Of a stretch of DNA of 64,000 nucleotides, positions 1-12,200 are shown piece by piece. Each line of letters opens with the position of its first letter. Within the stretch, counting starts at the first letter, position 1. Under the pieces are notes generated by a model. That model was not told where the DNA came from. It made no database searches and saw nothing but the letters and a program-made list of their open reading frames with translations. Origin of the DNA: Scortum barcoo (Eukaryota; Chordata; Actinopteri; Centrarchiformes; Terapontidae); assembly GCA_023238725.1 (NCBI GenBank), contig CM041536.1:16027271-16091270 (forward strand), in the 5' to 3' direction. The translations under genes were made by a program, and so were the position numbers.

Positions 1-1557
1 ATATAATTAGTAGAAAAATACCGGAATCAGCATATACCCATCTGGCTTTAGTGGGTCTTTCATAACTTTGATGTGACACCACAAAGCATAAACAGCTAAT
101 GGTGCAGTTATTCCAACAGATGAGATTTTGACTGAGTGTTTCAGCCTCTGCATCACTCCCTCTCTGCCATAACGAGTCTGTCACTGTGCCATAAAGGCTG
201 TCAGAACGTTTACAGGCCTGTTAAAGAAAGTAACACACCATGCCTTGCTGCCGCAGACTACTCCGATAGGGAGTTTGGGACTCTAAAGTTCCCTGTACAG
301 CCATATAGAGTTTCACGCTGGAGCCAGACCACCAATACCCCGATCCATCTTACCACTCGCCTGCAGTAGGTGGTTCCTGCAGCCACTTGTCCTCCTGATA
401 CATTCGGGTCCCTAGCCAGGGGTGTGATGGATGAACATAGATTTATTTTTTTTCATCCATATAGTAGGAATGCAGCACGCACTGAATGGATGACCTAAAG
501 CTGGGGTTGAAGAGATGGTGACAGAGAAGTAAAGAGTAAGAACGAAGAGAAAGAATGTATGGTGTGGAAGGACATACAGACACCCTTCCTAGTCTATAGA
601 GACAGAGGGACAATGAATCTGCCCATTATGTTTTATGTGAAGGACATCGTTTCATCCTGCACCAGATTTCCATGACCCCGAGGAAACTCACTGCTCCGTA
701 ATTTTTTTCGCAGACTGCACCACACGACTCGATATATTTTAAAGGCGATGTCCAAAATGTCTTCATTTTAAGAGACCAGTGAATGATGGCCATTGATGCC
801 TGTCATGTCATTTATGAGATGAATTACAAGACAGTATTTTAAATGAAATCCAGAGCCAGGGCAGACAAAGCATAGAGTGGAATGAATTCTCATTATTACT
901 GTTATATTTATGTGTTGTTTGCTTGCATGCTGTAGCTCCCCTCTGCTCCTATCTATCCAATTCTAAAAAGTGCACTTTTTTATATCAAGGTTTGCCTGTT
1001 AGATCAAATTTTCTCTCACTGCAGCTTAGTATTTTACTACCTACAGTGGGAAATATTTACAATTTCCAGCTCATTTTCCATGGTATGATATCACTTGTCA
1101 GATGATGAATGTCTTTTTATCGCTCTTTGTCTTTCCTACTTTCTCCTGTCCTCATCTCTTTCTCTCTGGGGTCACAACAGGGCAAGAAGGCAAGTATTTC
1201 TCACTCAGTTATTCTCCCATGTCTCCCCACAGCACCTCCACCAAAAATCCTCTACCTTTAATCCATCACCTCATACCTGTCCAAGATCTCATGTGTCTGT
1301 GCCTATATCTGTGTGTGTGTATTTATGTCTGTGTGTGTCTGTGTGTGTGTGTTGGGGGACTTTCGGCTTGAGTATTTGCACTACTATGTCCATTTATTTA
1401 TTAAAATTCCATTTGTGATGTGTTTCTGGATTCATATGGTCATCTCAGAGAAAAAATAAAATGCAAAAATATAGTCCACTGCATCAAATCTTTTACAATT
1501 ACAATATAAATTGTACTATAAACACCTAAATCAGGTGTTCTTTTTTTTCTTCAAAAG
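1..1557 (+). other. cacna2d1 intron sequence, 5' edge of window
   Basis: The first supported exon starts at 1558, mid-gene, so this is intron. I looked for the expected preceding exon (human AKLEETITQAR region) and did not find it. A TG-rich patch lies at 1307-1352. Confidence 0.7.
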
Positions 1558-1618
1558 CCATGGAAACCATACAGCTGGAGAGGTTTGACGAGTATGGTTA
1601 CACCTTCATTGCTCCAAG
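1558..1618 (+). CDS. cacna2d1: cacna2d1 exon A (first in window)
   Basis: Acceptor follows a T-rich tract ending in AAAAG; donor is GTGAGT. The exon starts with the last two bases of a codon and ends in ERFDEYGYTFIAPR, matching the human SGYTFIAPR segment. The preceding exon is not seen in 1-1557. Confidence 0.9.
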
Positions 1619-4600
1619 GTGAGTGATCCCGACACTACAGTATAACCCGCTGTCACTATACAAGAGCAAACAAGGATCTGAGTTTGAAACTGATCGATAC
1701 TGTTTCTTCAGGGAGTACTGCAAAGAGCTGAAGTCGTCACCCAACAACACCCAGTTTCTCCTCGACTTCAGCCAGTACATTGATAGGAACACTCCAGATG
1801 CATGTGAGTCATGCATCTTTTTCACTCAACACATTTGCACTGGTTGTGATGTCACTTTGCTGCACTGTTTGTATTCATATGAGTATTGTAATAGCACTGA
1901 CCCACGCAATGTCACCAGAAATCAATATACATTGTGCCGCACTGTTGCGGAGGTGGATGTCTATGTGTATGTATATAGGCATGGTATATTGTATGTACTG
2001 TTAGTCATGCTGGAATTTTCTTCCCTGATATCATGATGGAAGGTCATTCTGTCATTGAGTATGGTCTAAGCAGAGTGACATCAGCTCAATCGACTAAGTT
2101 TCCAAGAAGCCTGATGCTGTCATGCTACACAGTGACTCACGATGCTTGATTTGTCATCATCTAATGGATCTCGTATGGCTTACCACCATCATCCAGCTAA
2201 TGGATCTAGCTATGTCTGATCCATTTTAACCTGAGGTCAAGCCATATACATTGATTCATTGATGCCCTTCTTGTTGCTGTTTGTGCAGCAGGTCCACCCA
2301 GTAAGCACCTGAGTCTTGAAAAGTAGTGACTTAAAAACAACACTGTACTAAAACAGTGCGCTAACATTATTCTCTTTTGAAAAGCACTTTTCTTGACAAT
2401 GGGGCTTAAACTCAATACCTTGGCACCATCTCTCTCCTAAAACCAAGGCAGCCAGTCCTTCACAAAGCACTTCCTGCTGTCTGACTGTCTGATATTCACT
2501 CAGAGAAGACCTACAAAAACATGTCTCCCTGCTGGATGATTTCCTGACAAGTGTCATGAGGTCATTTTGTTTTTTTGTTCATTTATCCAGGGAGATTTGG
2601 CAGAACACACCTGCTCTTTTTCAGCGCGACTTTCACATGTGTACACATAAGTGGATTGCTCAGTGGCATATAAGTAGTAATTCTTGTGCGAGCCAAAGCA
2701 TGATGTATTCATCTTCCTTACCCAGATTTGTGAACAATGGGCTGCCATTGCCATATTTCCATACTAAGCACTGTATTTGTGGTCAACATATCTCATTGTC
2801 TTTCATCCTCAGGTAATGTGTCCCTGGTGAGTCGACTAATCCTGGATGCAGGTCTGACAGCTGAACTGGTCAAACTTTGGAATGAGCAGACAGTGTGAGT
2901 GCCAAACCTTTCTGCTCCTCTCTGTTTTAAGCAAAGCAAAAGTGCAATCTTCTCCACCTCACATTATTTAACTGTTTAAGATTAATAAAAAAAAAAAAGA
3001 AAAATCTTCTTATATGGAATACTGTGTGTTGCGTGTGTAGGCTTTTGCTTTGTACTACCATAGCTGTTGCTTATTTCAGGCACAATTTACTGACTAACTG
3101 TGCCAGAGTTTTTTTTTTTTACTCTGGGTGATTTGATCAAGTCTAACTAGTGAAATATGATGAAAGCAAAGCACGAAATGCATATCACACCCAACCATGC
3201 TGAGCTCTGCCAAGACATGCTGTTTTGAGAGGAAAATAAAATAATTACATCAGTATGTTTTCTTTCATGGTATGCCCACTTGTCTGAAATAATCTGAAAA
3301 CACACTTGCACACACGCTGCAGGGTATCTGTTTAACATTAGGATATATAGAGACAAGTGACTGTGGGCATATAACAATTTGTGTCATGTCTGCAGCTTGG
3401 TTTCACAGTTCACAAACACTTTTTCTAATATTCGCCGGCGCAGCTGACTTTGATGTTTGATTGGCTGTCTTCTTTCCATGTTCTCAGGGATGGGATAGTG
3501 GCCAGGTTCGTAGCCACAGATGGAGGAATCACAAGAGTCTACCCGAGGAGGTACTCTCCCCTCTTTCTTCTCAATTTCACCTTGAGCTCTGGCGTTGTGC
3601 AACAGTGCGGCAAGCTCGCGCCCAAATATCTGGTGGTGCAAATGTGTGAGATGAAAATGGATACAGACTGTAATTCTCCGAGGTTGAGCGCTTTTGGCTG
3701 CTTTGCTCACCTGCTCCACTGGGTTATTTTCCAGAACATAGAGGATTAGACACTTTCGGCTGAACTCCCAGAGCTTGCCAGGCCAGAAAAGGACACGGGT
3801 CAAATCCACAGATCCAGCAGCCAAACGCAGCTCATTTTCCTCAATTTCCTTTCTGCTACTTTTGTCTGAACTACACTTGGGGGTTCCTCTTGGTCAGAAT
3901 ATAACATTCCAACTGAAGATGAATGCGTATTCCTCTGACTATAAAACATGAAATACTATCAGTTATTGCTTTTACTGGACCATGCCCTTGACATACATCA
4001 ACTGAATTGGGTGTGACTCTTGTTTCGATGACTAACATTTGGCTATAGATTAAAATGTAAATTGTTCAGATAGATCAAACACATTTGCTTGGTGTTTTAT
4101 GCCTATAATGGTCCATATATAATGTTACTTGACTATATTAATGTTTTCAGTGCTGGGGAAGAGTGGACTGAGAATCCAGAGACATATGAGTCCAGCTTCT
4201 ACAAAAGGACCCTGGACAATGAAATTTATATTTTCACTGCTCCATCTTTCAACGGTAGGTTTGCTGAAAGGTTCGAACATGTGTGTGTGTGTGTGTGTGT
4301 GTGTGAGTAAAGTGCACTTCTCTGTGCGTGATGAGCCTCAGTGTGGCCTGGCACCGAGCCCGTCCTGCTCTCTGCCTTTGGAAGTCATCCCAACCCTACT
4401 GGCAAAGATCACACTCTCAGGCCTCTGATATCACTCTCTTTATCCTTCTTCTTTTCCTGCTGTGTCTTTCAGCGCTCATCCCCACCATCCCTCCCTCCCT
4501 CCTGCTCTGAATACTTCCTGTTATCTCCACTGATCTCTCTAACAGACACTGGGACAGGGAAACGTCAGTGTAATCTAGCTGTTCTTACAGCTATCCTTGA

Positions 4601-7600
4601 CTGGATTAACACATGTACTGGCTCCACAGACTCCACTCACATAAATTACGAGCAGCTAAAAATGTGCGGAATTTCCTACAATGTATGGCACTTATTCCCG
4701 CTTAACTGTGATTCACATTCTGCGATGTTCTCTGCCGTGTATTTTTAAACACTATTTAAGTTAAACTGCCATGATTATTGCCTTTCTTCCTTTGTGCACC
4801 CTTTCTCAATTACTGCAGAGGGCAGGGACCCGGTTTCCGAGTCAGGTATTCTTGTGAGCAAAGTAGTGGACCTCACGATTGGCGAAGTCACACTCAAACC
4901 AGCCGGTCAGTCTCACTAATACCAGATTGATTTCTTCTTGTGATGCAACATGAATGAAGAGATGTAAAAGCCGCTCATCAAAGTTGCACCTTTGCCTGTT
5001 TTGTTGTCTGCTTTGTAGTGGTGGGAGTGAAACTCAATGTCTCATTCTGGATGAACAGTTTCATGAATGCTACACTGAAACTGAATGTAAGTTGCGTTAA
5101 AGTTTATTTGCATTGCATGCATTAAATCATTTTGTACAGTCATCTGCGGTACTGAATTATTTTCTGCCTTGCTTTTTTCTTCTAGTGTAAAGATGAGATC
5201 TGCGGCTGTCTGAGGAATGATATGGTACATCAATGCAGTTTATTGAATCTAATCTCAGTCTTGTTTAAAAATATTGTTTATCACTGTTTTCCCTCACCAT
5301 GGCTAACAGCCTTGAGTAGGAACTTTATGTTACCTTGTAGGAGAAAACCATCATGATAAGAACTTTTCTTACACTGTATTTATGTTTTTGTTCCTGATTA
5401 GTATCTGTTTTTAAAAATATTTTTCAAATGTTTACATTGTTTCCCCTTGGATTTTTTTTACAGTTTTAAACTTTTTATCTTTTCACCCTGCAGCATGTAG
5501 ACTGTGTGATCCTGGACGATGGGGGATTTCTTCTCATGTCCAATCAGGATGAGTATATCACTCTGGTGAGTTACCAGCAACTTTTATTTTACCTCATAAT
5601 GACCACGGATGCTTCACTTATCTGTGGTCTTTCCCCAAATGATCAGTAAACCATGACACAATAAAACATCTGTGGTCACATTTAAAAATTCAACATTCAT
5701 ATTTCTTACTTTTCTCTGCCTTTGTACATACCTTTCGATTGTCACAGGACTCCATCAATCTCATATAGAGGTCAAATAAAGGGCTTATGACTCAGCTAAG
5801 TTATGAGACTGGCCTGTTAACTCTGAGCTGTTTGAGAGCTCCTGTAGGAAAGCAGTACATCCACGTCTCCGGTGAAGTAAAGCACTAGCCACTGGAGGAG
5901 GATCAAAGGGAAGGTTCTGATGGGTTTTAGTCAGTCATGGAAGCTGTAGTGAAGTGAGTCCCCTGTGAATGCAAAAAGTCAGCTCTGCTCTGTTAACTCT
6001 ACTCCTTCAGGCTGCTTTAGGCTCCTGTCTGTCAGTGGTAGTATATACAGTGGAACTGGAAACATTTCATATCAGTCAGGATAGGACATCTGCTGTCTTT
6101 GATCCGGTCTACCGTCACACTGTCAGGCATACATCTCATGGTCTTCAAGCATTTGAATAAGAGCCCCTCTATGTCTTTTTCACATCTTATCTTATTACTG
6201 TGAGTTGGGATCATGCAGATTTTTTGTGTTGTAGAACAACAGTTCTGTATTGTAACTATACTGTGTACAGTATAGTTAGTCACTGGAGGCAGTGCCAGTA
6301 TAGGCTTGTCACTGGAGGCAGTGCCATCTTAACGTGCAGCTCTTGTACCCTTGGTACCCTTGAACAAACTCACTTTATCTTGAATTGTCTATCCAAAAAA
6401 ATACCTGTTTCAGTTGTTCATCTCTATGACAATGGCTCACTTGATCGCTCATCCCCTGGTGTTCGGTTACTTGTGAAACCACAGAGTGACGCATCCTGAC
6501 CGCAATCATAGGATTATGATTATATGACCTGCACTTACACCTGCTTCACCTTTAAACTGGTCTTTTGGTTCAGAACAAAATATAAGTGTGACTGACTGTA
6601 GAGGCGAAGTGGAAGAGTGACAATATGAGTGCTACCTCTTCACGCGGGCTGCCACAAAACGGTTGAGTGGGCTCATCCTGAGTGACACGTAAATGCATAT
6701 TTTCAGCGCACTGATGTGCAACGGTGAATGGTTAAGATGAAAATCTCTGTCAGAGGGAAATAGTACACAGTTGTATGTTGTGTTTGCACAAGCAGAGACT
6801 TATACTGTTTTTACTGACATTCTGTTTATGTTTTTATGTGTATGTGAACTCGTCTAGATAGGGCAGTTCTTTGGCGAGGTGGATCCTGTGCTGATGATAA
6901 ACCTGGTCAACACCTCTCTGTACTCCTTCAACAAGACTTATGACTACCAGTCTGTCTGTGACCCGGAGAGAGACAACAAGGCTGCAGCAGGACCCCGCTC
7001 TGTCTTTGTGGTTAGCTACTGCCAGACAGCAATCACTCCCTCTTATATAATTACTGTTTACATAGTCACATTGGAACGCTCAACATGCCGGTAGGGATGG
7101 GACCTACTTGTTACTGTTAATTCAGAGCAAGTCTTTGTAACAGTAATATAAAATGAGCAAAGAAAACATGACTGAATTGATTTTTTCCTTGCCTATCTGC
7201 TTTGTTTTGGAATTTACTCTCCATGACTTTCCTTCCCTGTGCTTCTCCAGCCTACCATTGCAGACTTGCTGAGCATCGGCTGGTGGGCCTCCAGTGCTGC
7301 CTGGTGAGTGTGCAAGTTGTGTGTTTGTTTTCCTGTGTTTTTGTATCTTCCACTTTTTGTCTTTGTTTGCGTGTGCGTTTTAGAGTGGGAGTACATTTGT
7401 ACTTTAGGGTAGGAGTTTGTATGGGAGTGGGCTCATATGTTTTTGAGCTCGGTGGGTCAGTGTAGGCCAAGGGCAGTTACGCAACATTTGACTGCATCAC
7501 CATCCGTATGACTGTCCAACTGCAATATAACCAGATTTTAAAATAGAATGAGTGATACCTCCCATGACATTTACATCACCAATGACTGCAGCCTTAGACA

Positions 7601-9238
7601 TATGTGTGGCTGTTATTAAACAGTTTGCTCAACACAAATAAGTTAAAGATGCTCTAATGACTCATTCATGTGACTCAGTTTTTTTTTGTTTTGTTTTTTT
7701 TCCTCTGCGCCAACAGGTCGATACTCCAGCAGCTCTTCTTTGGGCTCATGTTCCCCAACCTTCTGGAGGCAGGTGAGCAACAAATGCTGCGACTGTGTAA
7801 AAAGACACCGTCAGCCTTATTGTGTATTAGGCAACCTACCTCTTCATATAATAAATTTAATCCCACCATTTTCTCCCTAATCCTTTACCCTGTTTTTCCT
7901 TTATTAAATCTCTCTCTCATTTCCAGCGGAGTCAGCAGATGAGGACATTCCAGATGCCATGTTTAAGGAAAGCTGCATCACAGAGCAGACTCAGTACTTC
8001 TTCGATAATGATGAAACATCCTACTCAGGTGTCCTGGACTGTGGAAACTGTTCCAGGTATGTGGGTTTTTCTTCATGTGAGCATCTATACAAAGCTGTAA
8101 GTGCTCCCACTTCAGTGGCTCTGTCCACTTGTGCTGTAAATAGCTTGCATTATTAAAGACTTTCCACCCCTTGCTGCATTGTCTTCCTGTCTTCTGTTTA
8201 GGGGTCTGCAGGGATGAGTCCAGAATAGTGTTAGTTTCCTGGCCTATTTCTGTTGCCCAGTCTGATTTCAGGCAGCTGTTTTCTGATGAGTTTTGATCAG
8301 ACACAGATTACCTTGATCTGTCAGTGACCGGAATTGCAGAGGGAAGCACAAAAGCTCTTTTATCTGTTTTTCTTCCTTCGCTCTCTGGCTGCACTTCAAA
8401 CTCACTAATACAGACACTCACGGACCACTGCACATTCACTTTGCTCTATCCTCCTTTTGTGTCAATTTGAGCTGTCAGAGGGGGTTAAATATGGCTGTAA
8501 TTACTGGATGTTATGAGTCCCACGTGTCTGGTGCTTTACTCCCCAATGTTAACGACTGTAGACACAGAAACTTTCATGACTACCATAAAAATCCAATCCC
8601 AAGAGGAGGAGGGAAGAGGCATGAATGTGTACATATGTGCACAACTCCACATTTACCTGTGTATATGCACTATATAATGTATACTTTATGCAAATTCAAT
8701 CTATTGTAGACAATTTTTTGATGCATGTAAATGCTATGTAACTGTATGAATACTGTATAGGCTTTACCAATGTGTGTGTGGCCTTGTGTGCTTTTTAGGA
8801 TGTATCGTGCCGAGAAACTGCCAAACACCAACCTAGTGTTCCTGATCACTGATGCCAAGGCAACATGTTTGTCGTGTGACCCTAGACTGCTACGACAGGC
8901 CGAACAACCCTGTATCCTTTCACTCAACTCGTAAAAATCAAACATAGAGTTACACTTCCTTTTTACTTTCAAGCCCTCCATCCATCACCCTTATGAAAGC
9001 GGGGCTTTAAACCCTCAATACAAGGACACACACCTAAGGAGTTTGCAGTAGGTCCCCCCTGAATGTTCACGGGTGAACAGTAAACCAGATGCATGGCATA
9101 TGAAAGCCTGTCTCACATTACCCCCTAGATTAGATTTCTTTGTTTAAATTCACCTGGGCTGCATGCTGCCATCAGGTTGAATTAAAGTTAGGAGCAGAGG
9201 TGTGTGTAGTATATGAGAATACACCGTATATAGTACAT

Positions 9239-9270
<32 letters not shown>

Positions 9271-12200
9271 TTCTGTTTAACATATGTGTCTTAAATGTAG
9301 CTTCCTGCGGGTGTAGCAGTACAGGTGTCCTCATCAGAGGTCACCATGGGGTCACAACACAGGCCTCTGGATGCTAATAAGAGCACCATTCAATGCACAC
9401 ATGCTGTTGTAGCAAACTAAACATACACAAGTGGACAAAATTGTTGGTACCCCTCCATTAAAGAAAGAAAAATGAATTTGCTGAACCACAATTCAAAAGC
9501 AGTGTATGATTTTCATTAGTTAATTTACAGTAAATTTGTGTTTATTATTACTTTTGTTAATGTTAAGTTATTTCAGTGACCTTTGTGGGTTTTTCTTTCT
9601 TTAACCAGAAGGAGTACCAACAATTTTGTCCATGTGTGTATACACACAAAAGGCACAGCTTCATAATGAAGATTCATTTAAATGTTTTTAATGACTTACA
9701 ATCACTGCCTTCATAATACTTCTTGACCACATAAATAGTATATATAGCCTAATTACTTGTAGGACTGCCTTTCTGAATTCTTTTATTTCAGTGTCTCTTA
9801 GATTTGAGTAGAAGATCAGCAATTATCTGGAGGAAAAACAATCCAGGAAATCCAGGTTCCAGCCAAGGCTGATGAGTTGGAACTACATGAGGCCTTTTGG
9901 CAGGGAAATGAAGAGTCAGCACATCATTTAATTGTTGTTGTTAAAAGTGTTAAATGTGCACTGCTGATGGTAAATCGCTTTTTTCCTGAGAGTGTCTGTT
10001 CAGCTGAAGGTCCAGATCCATGCGAGCTGGCTCAGAATCCCAGATACCGCAAAGGGCCGGACGTGTGTTTCGACAACAATGAAAACGTAAGACACAACCG
10101 CACATGTGCTTTTGTGCACAGAACATCACTGGAAAGAGCTCTATTAGTGATGCTTCACAGTTGGCCTGTCAATTTCTGTCTGGTTTTCATCAGCATTCTG
10201 CAGAGATTTAAAGTACTGTTGGCTGCCTGCTCTTCCACTCTGATCCGTACTTGATTTATTCATTCAGTTCTTTTTTTTGTCAATTTATTATTGTTTTTAT
10301 CACATGAATCTTGCATGCAATTATCACTTTTTTATTTCCCATGCTTAATATGATCTTGTCACTCATCATCTGTCATTCTTTTTATGATTCTGCATCCCAA
10401 TGGTTGCTGCTCTTGTCTGCTAGGATGAGCCGCTGTGCCCAATCAGCAGAGGTTCTACGTTGTGCCTCACACCTCTCTTTTTGTTTCTGGTGCTGAGTTC
10501 GGGGTCAGTGTCCTCACACAGCTTCATGCAGCTTCATTTCTGACTTATTAGCGCTATAATCTTTACTTTCCTTGGGCCATCACAATGTGCCTGGTAAGGG
10601 CAAATCAGGCACAACAATGGCATGACAATCCTTACATTGTTTTTTATGTATTATAATGTAAATTTAATATTTAGATTTTTATGTAATATTTACTAAATTA
10701 TATCTGGGCCATCTATCATCTATTTTACAAACGTTTAAGCTCCTCCAAACAGTGTCATGGCCTCCACAGTATAACTGACCTGTGACGATGTTACGGGTGT
10801 TTACTCAGGCTGATCTATCTGAATCACACTCTCACAAACACATAGATGGACGTGAATTTCCACATTATTTCCACATGTTCGTGTCTTTTATGTTGGATTT
10901 TTGATTTTCCTCATACACATTAAAATAATTTGAGGACGAGCCCCACTAGGATAAGTAAATAACACTGTAATAACAAACAGTTGGGCTTTATTTCTCTGTT
11001 GCATGCCTGTATCCCTAACAGAATGCTACATCTTTCTTTGGCATCTAGTTTTCTTGTTTTTTTTTTTTTTTTTTACCACAACAGATGGAGAGCAGATTGA
11101 ATCTTGGCAGTTTAAAGTGTTAAATCAATTCGATACAATAGCACCACACCACCACCATTCAATAATAGCAGCGCAAATTTGTGTATAAATATATCTGCAG
11201 ATATTACCTTTTATTTGGCATTGCTAAATGCTTTGTCGACCAAGAACATGTGGATGTGTTTTGCCTCAAATTGAGAAGCTCTTAAAGGTTTCAAGGATTG
11301 CAATGCAGTATTCAGACCTTGATACAGGATAAAGTGCACTAATGTACATTCCCTTGAAAAGACCTGATGGAAGCTCATGTATTGTACCATTTGAGCTAAA
11401 TCAGTAAAACAAAGGAGTAAGGTGGATACATAATGTGTGAGATCATGGCATCACCACCCAACTTTGAAAAGTTTATACGACGTCTAAATATTTGGAAAAA
11501 TTATTTCCCATATCTTTGTGAACTCAGCCTGTCTTTGTGTTCTAAAGGCGTAGATCACACACATAACAGACCACTAATTCATGTCTCCACATGTTTATAT
11601 TGTGGAGAGGCTGTGCTGGGAAGCAAAAGGGGAAGGGGAGGAATGGCTGAGGAAGTAGATGAACAGTGTTAAAGTAGGACGTGTCCCCTTTCCTTTTTCC
11701 ATCTGTCCCATTACCATAGGCTCCACTCCTCATAGGAAGGCAGTTTGTATCCACGCCAGTCCATTTGCTCACTGGTGTAAACAGAGGAAGCTCCACGTGG
11801 CTTTCCTGCCCTTTGAGTACAGAAGACTCCCACCTCTTATCCTAAGCCTTTGGCTTGCACGGATATCCTGAATACTCCCATCAAATACAAAAAAGCCACA
11901 CACTGTCGTAGGCAGGTACATGTGCATACACACACATGCACGGAGAGCAGAATGAGGTGACACTTTCATAACTGCAGCGGAGCATTTAAAATAATAGTTC
12001 ATTTTGGTAAACCACTTTCACTGTACAGCAGATGTAAAGTTGCCACTTAACTGGATAAAGACTGGAAGCAGGGGAACAGCTAGCTTTGCTCTGCAACCCG
12101 CCAAAACATTGTCCAGAACATAGTCTCTTTAAAACCATAAATTGTTGTTTGCACATTTCGTTTTTTTGTAGAGATGAAACAGATTTTATGTAACACGTCA

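Larger units (their letters stand above)
8912..10003 (+). other. Candidate U12-type (minor spliceosome) intron of cacna2d1
   Basis: The intron begins GTATCCTTTC, a full match to the U12 donor consensus RTATCCTTT. Near its end is TTTCCTGAG, a partial match to the U12 branch motif TTCCTTRAY, with its A 15 nt upstream of the exon. The acceptor is CAG. It also contains a CA tract and a MITE. The class is inferred from motif matching only. Confidence 0.65.

Noticed and set aside
3384..3824. A 146-codon minus-strand open frame over cacna2d1 exon D
   Set aside because: It overlaps a conserved + strand exon, shows no recognisable domain and has no promoter or splice evidence.
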